Origin: Sphingobium sp. SCG-1
GTDB lineage: Bacteria; Pseudomonadota; Alphaproteobacteria; Sphingomonadales; Sphingomonadaceae
Reading direction: 5' to 3'
Assembly (NCBI RefSeq): GCF_002953135.1
Contig: NZ_CP026372.1
Span: forward strand, 3,935,001 to 3,999,000
Length of the DNA stretch: 64,000 bases
Below, piece by piece: positions 25,379-35,831 of this stretch; the stretch's first letter is position 1; each line of letters begins with the position of its first letter. Below the pieces are notes generated by a model. That model did not search any database. It was not told the origin of the DNA and was given only the letters and a program-made list of their open reading frames with translations. The position numbers were made by a program, and so were the translations under genes.

Positions 25379-28030
25379 TCAGAAGCTTACTGTGGCGCCG
25401 AAAAAGAAGGTTCGGCCATATTCCGCCGATTCCTGCAGGTAGTCCTGGTTAGGGCCGACCACCTCACGCCGCCCAGCGTCCGACAGGTTCTGCCCTTCGG
25501 CGTAGAGCATCAATTCCGGCGTGATGCGATAGCTAATGTTGGCATCGAAAGTGGTTCGGCCTTTCCAATATTGGTCAGCGTCGGGAATGGTGTCGTTGAT
25601 CGTCTCGAGGAAGCCACCGATATAGTTGTACGAAACACGACCTTCGAACTTGCCGCGCTGGTAGTAGATCGAGGCGTTGGCGGTCACGTCCGGCTGGAGG
25701 AAGAGGCCAGTCCTGCGCGGTCCGATCGAAGTCAGGAAGGTGAACTTGGAGTCGATGAGCGTCACGTTACCGCTTACGCCGAAGCCGCTGAGCGCGCCGG
25801 GCAGGAAGGTGAGCGCCTGCTGCGCAGAGAGTTCAATGCCGCGGATACGCGCTGTTTCGGCATTCTGCGGGGTGGTAACGATTACTTGCTCGGCACCCCG
25901 GCCGATGTCCAGTGTCTCGACACCGGTGAGCGAGAAGATCTCGTCCTTGATCGACTTCGAGAACGCTGCGATGGAGACCAGGCCGTCAGTCGGATAGGCT
26001 TCGAAGCTCAAGTCGAAACCCTCGCTCTTGCGTGGCTTGAGGCCGGGATTGCCGCGCGCCAGGCGCGCTTGGCTGCCATCGAAGGTGAGGTTCTGCGAGG
26101 CCGCGATCGAGCCATAATCGGGGCGGCCGATCGTGTTGGTCCAGGCGGCCCGGACTACGAAGTCGGGGTTCACGTCCCAGCGCAGGTGAACGCCCGGAAG
26201 CCAGTTGCTGTAACTTCCGCCCGTCTCGACCGGGTGCAGCGTGCTGCCCTGCGTGCGGATGCCCGTCGAACCGATCTTAGTATGTTCGTAGCGAAGGCCG
26301 CCGAGTAACGTCAGGTCGCCGAACTTGACGCTGCCCTGCAGATAGCCTGCATAGACATCCTCCTCAACCTGGTACGCACCGCTATCGGGGCGGACGGTGG
26401 TGACGAAGCGGCCCTGGTTGGTGTCGAAGAAGTTCTGGTACTCGTGCACGCCGATGCGCGGGGTCAGCGCGTACTGATCGCGAATGAGCTTGTCCGGACC
26501 GGGCACATCGATCGCGTCGAGCGCGTAGGTAAAGCCAGTGCCGGCAGTGTAATCGGTCTGCCGGTTGCTGAAGGTGCGCTGGGTGGTGCGGTAGACGCCG
26601 CCGGCCTTCAGCTTCAGGGCGTCGCCATTGCTCCAAGCGGCGTTCAGGCGGAATTGACCGCTTTTTTCCAGCGTGCGCAACTCCTGACTGCGCTGTTGCT
26701 GAAGGAAGAAGTTGGCCGGATCGCGGTTCGCCAGCGGATTAAGCGGAGTGAACACGGGATAGAATTTCGAAGTATCGTAACCGAAGGCATAGTTGCCGGC
26801 CTGCGCATCGCGGGTGCGGAACTCGATCGAGTCATTGGGCACGCGCAGCCGCCCCTGCGAGTAGATCGCGTCACCATCAATCGTCAACTGCTCGGTAGGC
26901 TTCCATTCGACCTCCGTACGGCCGATGATGATGCGGCGCTTGGTGATCGGCTGGTTGAGCTGGATGATGTTGCGCCCGCCTGTGAAGCTGCCACTGGTCG
27001 CCGTCTGGTTCCGAACGGTTCCAAAAGCGCCCGACGTGAGCGGCTCGGTGCGAAACTCGATACGCTCCTCGTCATCCTCGGTCCGGGCGAAGATGCCGCT
27101 CGCTCCAAAGCTAAAGGTGTCGCCTCGATACTCGATTTTGGCGTTGGCGCCAGCACGCTGTTTAGTGTTGTTGTACCAGAACAGGCGCAATTGCGTCGGG
27201 ACCTGGATCCCGTTTCCGCGCGGATCGCCCGAGTTTACCGGTGCCCCCGCAGCGGTGTATTCACGCACCGATGGGGTGGCGACCTCGATCTGCGGAATGT
27301 CGTAGTCGAGTTGCTCGAAGCTCCCGCCGATCACCACGCCCCATTCGTCATCCCCGCCAAAGCGGCGGCCGCTCGCGAAGGCGAAGCGCATCGAAGGCTT
27401 CTTGTTGCGCACGTCGCCGTGCTGCTCATAGATGCCGTAGGAAGCGATACCGTTGAAGAAGAAGTCCCGTTTTGCATCGAAGGCGGAGCGGGTCTCGATG
27501 TTGATGATCCCGCCGATTGCGTTGGCATCGTTCTCGGGCGTCACCGTCTTGATCACTTCGATGCGGCCCGCCATAACTGATGGGACGATGTCGAGCGGCA
27601 CCGTGCGTCCGCTCTCGTCCACACCCGAGACGATGGCACCGTCGACCGTCGTACGATTGTAGGTGGAAGACAGGCCGCGGAGCACGGGGAAGCGCGGCTC
27701 GCCTTGGTCTTCCTGCACCGAGACACCTGGAATGCGCCGCAGCGCTGCGGCAGTGTTGTGATCGGGCAACTTGCCAATATCATCAGACGAGATCACGTCG
27801 GAGACCACGAACGCCTCGCGCTTTACCGCGCGGGCGGCGCGCTGCGCCTCACGCTGGCCGGTGACGACGATGCTCTCGCCAGACATCTCCTCGCTTTCAC
27901 TCGGCGCGGCATCCTGGGGATGTGCTTCCTGCGCTATCGCTTTCGGCGCAAGCAATGACGTATACCATATGCCGCACGCCATAAGAGCGATTGTGCCGCG
28001 AGTTGCTGACTTCATTGGTGCCCCCATCAT
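25379..28030 (-). CDS. TonB-dependent receptor (Xanthomonas/Caulobacter type)
   Basis: This 883-residue receptor (from ATG 28030; 28015 is also possible) has a signal peptide ending near AIAQ, a plug containing IRRIPGVSVQEDQGEPRFPV and ALRRIPG, and a long barrel with terminus FFFGATVSF. Its pattern is that of the large TonB-Xanth-Caul subfamily, usually linked to carbohydrate or other organic polymer uptake. It is followed directly by a secreted propeller-like protein. No STN domain is present, so no FecR-type signalling is expected. Confidence 0.92.
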   Translation of the reverse strand: MMGAPMKSATRGTIALMACGIWYTSLLAPKAIAQEAHPQDAAPSESEEMSGESIVVTGQREAQRAARAVKREAFVVSDVISSDDIGKLPDHNTAAALRRIPGVSVQEDQGEPRFPVLRGLSSTYNRTTVDGAIVSGVDESGRTVPLDIVPSVMAGRIEVIKTVTPENDANAIGGIINIETRSAFDAKRDFFFNGIASYGIYEQHGDVRNKKPSMRFAFASGRRFGGDDEWGVVIGGSFEQLDYDIPQIEVATPSVREYTAAGAPVNSGDPRGNGIQVPTQLRLFWYNNTKQRAGANAKIEYRGDTFSFGASGIFARTEDDEERIEFRTEPLTSGAFGTVRNQTATSGSFTGGRNIIQLNQPITKRRIIIGRTEVEWKPTEQLTIDGDAIYSQGRLRVPNDSIEFRTRDAQAGNYAFGYDTSKFYPVFTPLNPLANRDPANFFLQQQRSQELRTLEKSGQFRLNAAWSNGDALKLKAGGVYRTTQRTFSNRQTDYTAGTGFTYALDAIDVPGPDKLIRDQYALTPRIGVHEYQNFFDTNQGRFVTTVRPDSGAYQVEEDVYAGYLQGSVKFGDLTLLGGLRYEHTKIGSTGIRTQGSTLHPVETGGSYSNWLPGVHLRWDVNPDFVVRAAWTNTIGRPDYGSIAASQNLTFDGSQARLARGNPGLKPRKSEGFDLSFEAYPTDGLVSIAAFSKSIKDEIFSLTGVETLDIGRGAEQVIVTTPQNAETARIRGIELSAQQALTFLPGALSGFGVSGNVTLIDSKFTFLTSIGPRRTGLFLQPDVTANASIYYQRGKFEGRVSYNYIGGFLETINDTIPDADQYWKGRTTFDANISYRITPELMLYAEGQNLSDAGRREVVGPNQDYLQESAEYGRTFFFGATVSF

Positions 28031-28624
28031 GAACAGCGCCCCTCTACTGAGGGTCGATGACGACGCGGTGTCAGCTTCGCTGCAGTATCGTGACCACCCG
28101 AACGTTCTTAAACAGCGCCCGCTACGGCCCAAGTCGAGCGCAATCCTATGGGCGATTTAAGTTTCGCCTGATCAAAAACCTCAAACCGCTGGCCCGGCAA
28201 CGGTCTCATTTTGTTACCTTGGATAGACGGTAGGCAGCACAACCATATCGGCCATCTCCCTCTGAATGGCGCATTTGTGGGCTTGCAGGTCCAGCAGCAT
28301 GCGCATTGAGTAAGCAACGCACGCAGGGAGGAATATGGCGTGTTCGCTGCTCGGTCGGGCCGCCCCTCTGGAAGAATCTGGATACTAGCGAGCTTAACTG
28401 AGTTCAAAACGTCGGCTCACGCCTTTGAAGCATATCTCGAATGTCGTGATTTCTTGCGCTTCCCTGCCTCGTTCAATTATTTGAACAACGTTCACCGCCT
28501 GCACCGGCCTTATGTTCATGCAGGGCTGAACGGCACAACATTAGATGCGCCGCGTTGATTGCCTTCCATTGCTGGCATATTAGGTGCTAGGTCGCTCCCG
28601 CCCCGAAAACGAAAAGGTGCTGTC
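28031..28624. other. Divergent intergenic region
   Basis: These 594 bases lie between the leftward TonB-dependent receptor and the rightward CYTH-CHAD gene. They should carry both promoters. No gene or RNA could be supported. Confidence 0.5.
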
Positions 28625-30082
28625 TTGGTTGAGGAAGTTGAACTCAAGCTTGAGCTGACGCCCGAGGCTGCGGCCTTTCTGGAGGCATCTACGCTGCTGG
28701 AGGGAGATGCGGCAAAGGCAACTCAACGTTCGATTTATTTCGACACAGCTGACACCATGCTGTTTCGTAATGGCTTGTCGCTCCGCATCCGGCGCTCCGG
28801 CCGCAAGCGGGTCCAGACAGTTAAAGCGGACAATGCCAAAGGCGGAGGATTGTTCGCGCGGCCCGAGTGGGAAATGCCAGTTTCCAACGATGCTCCGGTT
28901 CTGGACGCCAGAACACCCATTCAGTCGATCCTTGGCGAACATGCAAACAGCATTGCGCCAGTGTTCGAAGTGAACGTGGTACGCCGTATTTGGATGATTG
29001 CCGACGCGAACGCAAGCATCGAACTCGTGCTGGATCGCGGGGTCGTGGCGGTAGGTGATCGGCAAACGCCGATATGCGAAGTCGAGCTTGAAATGAAAAG
29101 CGGTCAGCCAAGTGCACTATTTGCTCTTGCGCGTAAGATCGATGCCATCGCGCCCGCGCGCATTGGCGTGTTCAGCAAGTCCGAGCGCGGTTACCGCTTG
29201 CTCGCGCCGCCGCTATCCGTGTTCAAGGCGGAGCCCGTGGAACTCGCCCTTGGCATGTCAACTCAAGACGCATTTTACCACATCGCACACAGTTGTCTGC
29301 GGCATTATCGACTGAATGAGGCGCTGCTGCTGGAACGTCGCGTGCCAGACGCATTGCATCAGGCCAGAGTCGCGATCCGGCGTCTCAGGTCCGCGTTCAC
29401 AATTTTCCGCGTTCTGCTGGATGCCACTAGCGCTAATCATTTTCGCAACGAACTGCGATGGTTGGCGAAGACATTGGGCGAAGCGCGTGACTTGGACGTG
29501 CTGGTCGAGAAAGCAAGGCCCGGTGCTCTACACGACCGTCTTGAGACAGCACGGAGTCTTGCCTACGGCAATGTAGAAGCGGCTCTAAACTCGCAGCGGG
29601 TGCGCGACCTGATGCTGAACCTGGTAGAGTGGCTCGCACTGGGCGATTGGCTCGTAAGCATCGATACTAAAGAGTTGCGGGCCGTGCCTGCTGAGCGGTT
29701 CGCCGCCGATTCATTGGACCGCTTACGCAGGCGGCTGAAGAAACGCGGCGCGAACCTTGAAAAGCTGGAGGCCGAGCCGCGTCATGAGGTGCGCAAGGCT
29801 GCCAAGAAGCTGCGTTATTCTGCGGAGTTCTTCGTTTCACTGTTTCCCGAAAAACGACAGCGTCGCCGCTATGCGAAATTCCTCTCGGATCTGCAGAGAC
29901 TGCAGCGTGATCTTGGCGCCTCGAACGATCTTGTGACCGGGCCGGAGGTCATCCGCGGACTCGGCCTGGAAGACAATGTAGAAGCTGGTGCTTTGACTGC
30001 CTCGGGCAAAATGCCAAAGCTGTTGCGAGCAGCAGCCGAGGCGCATGCAGATTTGATCGATGTTAAAAAATTCTGGCGGTAG
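28625..30082 (+). CDS. CYTH and CHAD domain protein
   Basis: This 485-residue protein has an N-terminal CYTH domain (starts VEEVELKLEL, the ExExK triphosphate-binding signature; about residues 1-200). A C-terminal CHAD domain (about 215-485) is helical and rich in conserved His/Arg, for example HQARVAIRRLRSAF and HEVRKAAKKLRY. CYTH domains bind or hydrolyse triphosphates, and CHAD domains bind polyphosphate granules. I chose the TTG at 28625 because AAGG precedes it and the protein then begins like its relatives. With ppk2 and pit nearby, a phosphate/polyphosphate theme is plausible. Confidence 0.92.
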   Translation: MVEEVELKLELTPEAAAFLEASTLLEGDAAKATQRSIYFDTADTMLFRNGLSLRIRRSGRKRVQTVKADNAKGGGLFARPEWEMPVSNDAPVLDARTPIQSILGEHANSIAPVFEVNVVRRIWMIADANASIELVLDRGVVAVGDRQTPICEVELEMKSGQPSALFALARKIDAIAPARIGVFSKSERGYRLLAPPLSVFKAEPVELALGMSTQDAFYHIAHSCLRHYRLNEALLLERRVPDALHQARVAIRRLRSAFTIFRVLLDATSANHFRNELRWLAKTLGEARDLDVLVEKARPGALHDRLETARSLAYGNVEAALNSQRVRDLMLNLVEWLALGDWLVSIDTKELRAVPAERFAADSLDRLRRRLKKRGANLEKLEAEPRHEVRKAAKKLRYSAEFFVSLFPEKRQRRRYAKFLSDLQRLQRDLGASNDLVTGPEVIRGLGLEDNVEAGALTASGKMPKLLRAAAEAHADLIDVKKFWR

Positions 30083-30146
30083 TTCCAAGATCGAATTTAT
30101 TATCAGGTCACCATGATCTCTAACTGCTACAGACATATGGCGTCTG

Positions 30147-31710
30147 TTACAGCTCAGTGTAAATTAGACGTCCCGCTCTTTTGGAAGGTCGCAAGTAGAG
30201 TTGCGCGTTCGTAGCTGGCAACGTGACGTCCGGATAGCCATGCCGCTTCGCCCACAGGATCAGGCTGGAATCAAGGCCGTCGGGAGCAGCAGGCGTACTC
30301 TTGCTTTCCGGTCCTACCAAAATAGCCGAAGGTGGCGCGGCGTCCAGCCCTACCGAAGCGCCGCTTGTGGTCAGCGCATGGAACTTGTTCGCTTCATCCT
30401 GCGTCATGACGGATTGTGTCCGAAACAGAAGAACGCCTGTAGCGAAACGCGGATCGAGCCGGATCCCGCTGTCCACGACATGCTCCGGTGACAGTGTTGC
30501 GATAAACCCCCGAACGCCGCTCTCACGCACCAGCTGTCCAACCCGACGCGCATCATCTCTTGCTGCAAGTACCGGACTTTGCCTCGACTTGATATTGCGC
30601 ACGATGTCCGACGCGGTCTGTGATAGACCGGCTATCATGAACAGGAGGAGGAGACCGGCAGGTGGCATCCGCCTCCAGTGGCGCCGATCCGCCAAAACAG
30701 CGAACCTCAGAAAAAGCGCGGGAAGCATAGGTCCGACATATTGGACGTAGATCGGCCTTGGGAGCCACGCCGCCAGCAGTCCAGCTACAATTACCACATC
30801 CAGCAACTGCATCTGCCTGCGTAGAGGCCCTTCGGGAAGCACTGGGCGGCGCCTCACCCATGAGAGCGACAGCTAGCAGAGCGATCAGTCCGCCCCCCTG
30901 CCCGAGGAATCTCAGCAGCCGCAGGAGGCTGAGTTGCGTCCCGAACATGAAGCTCTGACCATTTAGCATCCGCCATTCGAACGGTGCCTTCAGGCTGTAG
31001 TCAAAGATGCCGAAGCGGGCAGCCTCCGGTGCCAGCGCCCAGAGCCAAAAGGTGGGCGTGCCGCCAAGCACGCCTCCCAAGGCGAGCATCGCCACGTTCG
31101 ATGGGCGCAATGTACGCCAGTGTGTTAGCGCAAAAATTCCGATCGCGACGGCAGGCAAGCCATAGCTTATCTTAGCCGACGCCGCTGCGCCCAGCGCCAG
31201 TCCCGCCATCACCGCTTTGATGCCACTCTCGCCAGCGCCTTCGCGCAATGATGAAAGGAACAGCCATAAGCCGGCGACATGCAGGAAAAGCGGCAATGCG
31301 TCGTTGCGCGCGGCAGTGGCTGCGAACAGCAGCATGTGGCTGGAGGCGAGGCAGAACGCAGCAAATGTAGCGGCTCGCCGCGACGCATTTATTTGCGAAG
31401 CGCCTGCGCTCAGCAGGGCGTTCAAGGCTCGAAGGGCCGGAAACAGCCAGCCTTCGCATATCCACGCCAGTGGCGCGAAGAGCAGGGGCTGGAGTGGCGT
31501 CTGCAAATAGGCGAAGTTGCGGTAAGGCAGTCCATCGCGCATCAGCGCGACGGCAGCGACATACTGTCCTTCGTCGTGATCGATGTTCGTGAAAAGGCTC
31601 GCCATGACCAGAAGAACCGCAAGGCATAGCCATGCCGAGGCGTAACCCATAGGGGGCCAGGGCGCCTGGATCGGCAATCGCGTCAAGCGCGGTGCAAAAA
31701 GCGAAATCAT
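30147..31710 (-). pseudogene. ArnT/PMT-like membrane glycosyltransferase, frameshifted
   Basis: A polytopic glycosyltransferase of the GT39/GT83-like (ArnT, PMT_2) superfamily, about 520 residues if repaired, which would transfer a sugar from a polyprenyl carrier in the periplasm. The N-terminal loop has the acidic DHDEGQY motif typical of the active site, followed by about ten hydrophobic helices. Near 30855-30861 the frame changes: reading GG instead of GGG after ATG joins LLAVALM to VRRRPVLPEG and restores one protein. As written, the first frame runs on to 30553 with nonsense sequence. It is the last gene of the 30-38 kb leftward operon. Confidence 0.78.
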
Positions 31711-31720
31711 GACCTGGCGT

Positions 31721-32896
31721 TCACCAATTGACCGCAGCACTCATCATCACAGCCGGCGTCTGATCCAACGCCCCGAAAGCACGCGGCGTCTGATCTTGAA
31801 CGAAGGAAGTGCTCATGAGGCGGTCAGGATCAGTGAGACGCAGGGAAAAGTGCAACGGACGGCCGCGTAGAATGGCGGCTGAGTAATCAAGTCCTGCCTC
31901 GATTCTAAGGGGTGGGGACCGTGCAGCGGCCAGCGCCGGGGCACTGCTGTCCACCGCACGCAATGTTGCGCGTAGTGGACCTTTTGCCCAGCTAGCCTCG
32001 AACGAGATCGAGTTTTCCCGTAAGGTCGTGCCATCATCGGTACGCGCGGCAAAAGCGCTGTAACGAAGGCTATAAGACAGGTTAGGGGAGAGCCGGTGTG
32101 TTCCAGACACGACACCCCCGCTTAAGGCCGCAGAGCCGACGTTAAGAGGCAAGTAGCCGCCCCGCACGAAGGAGAGTTGGTCATCCAGCTTCCCGGTATA
32201 GGCCGTCAGTACCAGCTTCAGGCCCGGATCGGGAACCCAGTCCGCACTCATGCTGAGGCGGCGACGCGTCTCGGGTCGAAGGGCGCGCCGCAAAGCCAGA
32301 AAATTGTCCCGTGACAATCCAAGCGGCCCAACCAGGCCTGTGTCGCCATAGGCGCGCAGCGTCTCGTCGTAGCTGACCGACAACCCAAGCGTTAGACTCG
32401 ACCTTAGTCGGACACCGGCATGAGGCAGGAACCAGTCACGTGCGCGCAACGGTTCCTTGCTGGCACCGACCGTGACATTGGCATTGCGGTTGCTGACCTT
32501 GATGCCCTGCCAGCCCAGCGTGGCCGTGACATTGTCGTTCAAAGACAGGGTGTCCTGGACAAGGAACCGAGTCATACGACTGCGCGGCGAGGTGGATAGC
32601 AGGGTAGTTCCGAATGCGGCATCTTGATCCACGCGTTGAAGGCCGTCTGGCGCAAACGGTCTTGTCTGACGCTGCACGAGAAGCTGCACATCCGAAGGCC
32701 GATCGTAGGCGGGACCATTGCCGAGCGAGACCATCCGTAGCGACGCTCTTGATTGCCCCTCGATCAATGTCAGCCGCATGCGTGATGGTTTCAGCGAAAA
32801 GCGAATCCCCTGCTCCAGCTCGACAGTCTGCGCATAGCCCCGTCCGGCGGTCGCGCTTAGAATGGCGGCAGCAAATAAGAGCGTCCGCACGATCAT
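31721..32896 (-). CDS. Outer-membrane beta-barrel protein without plug domain, hypothetical
   Basis: This 391-residue protein has a signal peptide ending near GYAQ and then alternating amphipathic strands to a C-terminal AAVNW, a typical outer-membrane terminus. The strands resemble the C-terminal barrel half of a TonB-dependent receptor, but there is no TonB box or plug. The ATG at 32896 has an excellent ribosome site (GGGGGGAGG) and overlaps the EEP gene's stop as ATGA. Its place in a glycan operon suggests a role in export or surface anchoring; this is inference. Confidence 0.7.
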   Translation of the reverse strand: MIVRTLLFAAAILSATAGRGYAQTVELEQGIRFSLKPSRMRLTLIEGQSRASLRMVSLGNGPAYDRPSDVQLLVQRQTRPFAPDGLQRVDQDAAFGTTLLSTSPRSRMTRFLVQDTLSLNDNVTATLGWQGIKVSNRNANVTVGASKEPLRARDWFLPHAGVRLRSSLTLGLSVSYDETLRAYGDTGLVGPLGLSRDNFLALRRALRPETRRRLSMSADWVPDPGLKLVLTAYTGKLDDQLSFVRGGYLPLNVGSAALSGGVVSGTHRLSPNLSYSLRYSAFAARTDDGTTLRENSISFEASWAKGPLRATLRAVDSSAPALAAARSPPLRIEAGLDYSAAILRGRPLHFSLRLTDPDRLMSTSFVQDQTPRAFGALDQTPAVMMSAAVNW

Positions 32897-34006
32897 CCTC
32901 CCCCCTCCCGCTGAGTCCTTCCAAGGCGAACCTGCGTGACCTGCCTTCGCGATATGGACGATGGCGCGTAGTTGATCACATAGCCGAAATGATCGGAAAG
33001 CGATCCGCCGTCCGCCTCCGCGCCGAAAGGTACGTGTGCCCGCGCAACCTCCATAGGCACCTCGAGTACGTCTCGGGCAAACAGCCAATCCTTGCGGCGC
33101 TGCATCGCCATTGCAAGATCGCTCCGCGTCGCGCGTACCTTGGTCGCGACATTCGCAACCTTCGCTAAAGCGACATGGCCGCCGCTGTTTGCAGGCGTAA
33201 CAAAGGCTAGCCGCACTCTGGAGAACGCGCTGAAGAAACTCGCGTTGCGACGAGTATCGCTGCCGATGTTCATGTCCCCGCCGAAAATCACCGGCGCGCT
33301 GGCGGGGACTTTACGGGGATGAGACGAGCAAGGATGTCCATTTGCCGGGCGAACGCCCGCTGCGATCGCTTGATGGATACGCCAGCCGCCTTTCGCGCAT
33401 TGAGGTGCGTGTTGATGATGCTGACCGGCGTGGTCATGCCGGGCACTTTCACTCTTGCGATCAGCGCACCCTTGTTGGCCAGGCAGTCGAACCCTGCACA
33501 GGCGAAATCGGGAACGCGATCCGGTCTACACCTTCGATCGGATAATCGGACAGGATCAGAACGCCGCTGCCCGCCATCTTGTCGATGCCCTCACCCCTCT
33601 CCCAGCGGCGTTGATGGAGGAAGGCGATATCCCCGGAACCAGGTGCGACTCGATTGACAAACGCAGTGTCGGGTCCTGATGCAACGTAAGCATAACCGGC
33701 GTTGACTGCGATCCGTTGCGCCACCGCTGTGAAGGCTTCCTGCAACAGGATGATATGAGGCTGCCTCCCTTCCTGGCGCATTGCACGCAGGCGATCCGCG
33801 ATGCGGTTGAGCGCTTCTGTGCGCCCTGTCGCGACCGGCCATGGCAATCCGGCAATATTATATGTCATTACCGAGAGGAGCGAGTTGTCTTCGGGCGCTT
33901 CGTGGGCTTTCGGAACAGGTGCCGCTGGGTGCCCCGGGATGCCGGCCCCCGAGGCACCAGAAGCCAGCAGGCTTAACAACGCCAGCGCGCGAAAAAGTTT
34001 GTACAT
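32893..34006 (-). pseudogene. Secreted endonuclease/exonuclease/phosphatase (EEP) family hydrolase, two frameshifts
   Basis: If repaired, this is a roughly 370-residue EEP-fold (DNase I / sphingomyelinase-like) metal hydrolase with a signal peptide (LALLSLLASGASGA). The active-site motifs appear in order but in three frames: MTYNIAGLPWP, ILLQEAF, INTHLNAR, GGDMN and LSDHFGY. Frame breaks lie near 33490 (QG|FDC; GGTTTCG would restore) and near 33315 (a C5 run read as C4). Both look like single lost homopolymer bases. Sphingomyelinase or phosphodiesterase-like activity is possible, but the substrate is unknown. Confidence 0.8.
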
Positions 34007-34124
34007 GTCAGCGGCCCCCCGTTTGACGGGCCTATAGCAATCCAATGGGTCGCGACGGTGTCGGTTAGGATGCTTCCGCGTTAAAGTTCGAAGTCGCAGT
34101 AGTCATGGAAGTGACGCCCGGCTG

Positions 34125-35300
34125 TCACGCAGCAAAGGCGGCCTGTACGTCATGCTGCTCATAAAGCGCGAAGAGGTCGGCAAAATGTGCGTCCATCGTA
34201 CGCGTGTTCGAAGCGGCCGCACGGGCGACATTCAGATGCTCTTTCGTTCCATCTTCTAGAAATTGGCCGATCGCGCGTGCAAGGGAACCGCTGTCGGCAG
34301 CGCCATAGTGATAGCCTGCGTCGGACACGAGGTGATCGGCTGCCGCACCACCGTCGGGCAGCAACATCGGGACACCGCTGGCGCGCGCTTCGGCCGCAAT
34401 CATGCAGAAGGTTTCTGACTCGCTGCCGTGGACCAACGCGTCGGCGCTTGCCAGCAATGCTGCGAACGCGGGGCGATCGGTTACCGGCGCCATCAACCGC
34501 ACATGGGGATTGCCCGCCGCAGCGCGCTGAACGCTGGCGCGTGCACGCCCGTCTCCAGCTATGACGAGGCCGACGGGTCGGTCGAAGCCGGATGCCGTTA
34601 CAGCCTCGATGATCATGGGCCACCGCTTTTCCGGTGCATGGCGACCAGCGCCCAGCAGCAGCAAGGCGTCCGTCGGCAGGTCGCACCAATTCAGCAGACG
34701 CCGGCGCAGATCGTCATCCCGATGCGCGGGCGAGAAGATGCCGGGCTGAACGCCCATGCGATTGGTCACGACCTGGCGAAGGCCGCCCGCCTTCAGTCGC
34801 GCTGCCAGTTCATCGCTCGCGCAGACTATATGGTCGAAGCGAGCGTCCATCCGGCGCAGATGCCGCCAGAACCAGTCGAAGCTGCGGTCGATGACATCAC
34901 GCGGAGCGACCCCCCGAAACCAGCGGTATGCGTAATTGCCGAGTGGATCGGCATGCATGATAAGGCTACGCGGCGCCCCGCCTCGCCAATTGGCGACCAT
35001 CGATGCGCAAGCCCATGGCGTCGATGCCTCGACAAGATCAGGACGCAGCGCATCCAGACGCTTGTGCAACGCGCGCTCGTCATGGAAATAGTGATACCGT
35101 CCGTCGAGCGGGAAGCGGCGACCTGGCACATATTCAATCCGGGCATGCTCGTTGATCCGCTCATGTCCCGCCTCCCGCGCCGGCACGACTATGACGATCT
35201 CATGTCCTCGTTTCGGCCCGGCAAGCATCTTGTGCCGGACATAGGTTTTAACTCCGCCACCCCGGTCCGAGTAGAATGCGCACACGTCTACGATCAGCAT
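34125..35300 (-). CDS. Glycosyltransferase family 4 protein
   Basis: This 391-residue GT-B glycosyltransferase has the N-terminal loop FYSDRGGGVKTYV and, near residue 295, the retaining-enzyme motif in GSESETFCMIAAEA (E-x7-E), which binds the nucleotide-sugar donor. It lies 3 bases after the DUF2141 gene in the leftward operon. The acceptor may be a lipid or a growing glycan; sphingomonads carry glycosphingolipids, but nothing here proves that substrate. Confidence 0.88.
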   Translation of the reverse strand: MLIVDVCAFYSDRGGGVKTYVRHKMLAGPKRGHEIVIVVPAREAGHERINEHARIEYVPGRRFPLDGRYHYFHDERALHKRLDALRPDLVEASTPWACASMVANWRGGAPRSLIMHADPLGNYAYRWFRGVAPRDVIDRSFDWFWRHLRRMDARFDHIVCASDELAARLKAGGLRQVVTNRMGVQPGIFSPAHRDDDLRRRLLNWCDLPTDALLLLGAGRHAPEKRWPMIIEAVTASGFDRPVGLVIAGDGRARASVQRAAAGNPHVRLMAPVTDRPAFAALLASADALVHGSESETFCMIAAEARASGVPMLLPDGGAAADHLVSDAGYHYGAADSGSLARAIGQFLEDGTKEHLNVARAAASNTRTMDAHFADLFALYEQHDVQAAFAA

Positions 35301-35303
35301 GGC

Positions 35304-35831
35304 TCAGCGCTGCGCCACGGGGCCGAAGGAAAGGAGACTTCGACGATAGTTCATCACGATACGTTCTCGCGTAATGCTTGCGCCTGCGACAAGCGAAGCG
35401 GCTATTGCTTTGGGCTTGCCCAATCCAAGCCTCGGATTACTTCCGAAGCCGACGCCATCCACCGAGAGGCCAAACTTGTGATTGGCGTCGCGATCATGCA
35501 GCACCATCACCGAATAGCGGCCCGGCCGCGGCACCCGGACGCAAATCTGCGCCGGGGTGGTTTTGGGCACCACAATCTCGATCCGGCGAAAGATCTTTCC
35601 CTGAGACAGCAGGATGTTGTCATCCTGAAGGAAGTCTCCGTCGGTGGAAGGGTATACTTCCAGTTTCAGATTACCCTGACGATCTTTCAAGCCGACGATA
35701 TCGACAATAAAGGCAGGGCCGCTTTCCGAAGCGCGGCATTGCGCTTCTGCCTTGCCCAGATTGGGCGTGGAGGACATGGCGGCGGCGGCAAGCAGGGCGC
35801 CGATCGCTATAACAGCAATAGATGCGGTCAC
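35304..35831 (-). CDS. DUF2141 secreted protein
   Basis: This 175-residue protein has a signal peptide followed by a DUF2141 beta-sandwich domain: IVDIVGLKDRQGNLKLEVY near residue 45, the CVRVPRPGRYSVMVLHDRD strand pair, and the FGLSVDGVGFGSNP loop. The family is exported and its function is unknown. It overlaps the membrane-protein gene upstream by 4 bases (ATGA) and is followed closely by the GT4 gene. Confidence 0.85.
   Translation of the reverse strand: MTASIAVIAIGALLAAAAMSSTPNLGKAEAQCRASESGPAFIVDIVGLKDRQGNLKLEVYPSTDGDFLQDDNILLSQGKIFRRIEIVVPKTTPAQICVRVPRPGRYSVMVLHDRDANHKFGLSVDGVGFGSNPRLGLGKPKAIAASLVAGASITRERIVMNYRRSLLSFGPVAQR

Noticed and set aside
26444..27580. 378-codon frame opposite the TonB-dependent receptor
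   Set aside because: The receptor on the other strand is complete and typical. The antisense frame has no ribosome site or family match.
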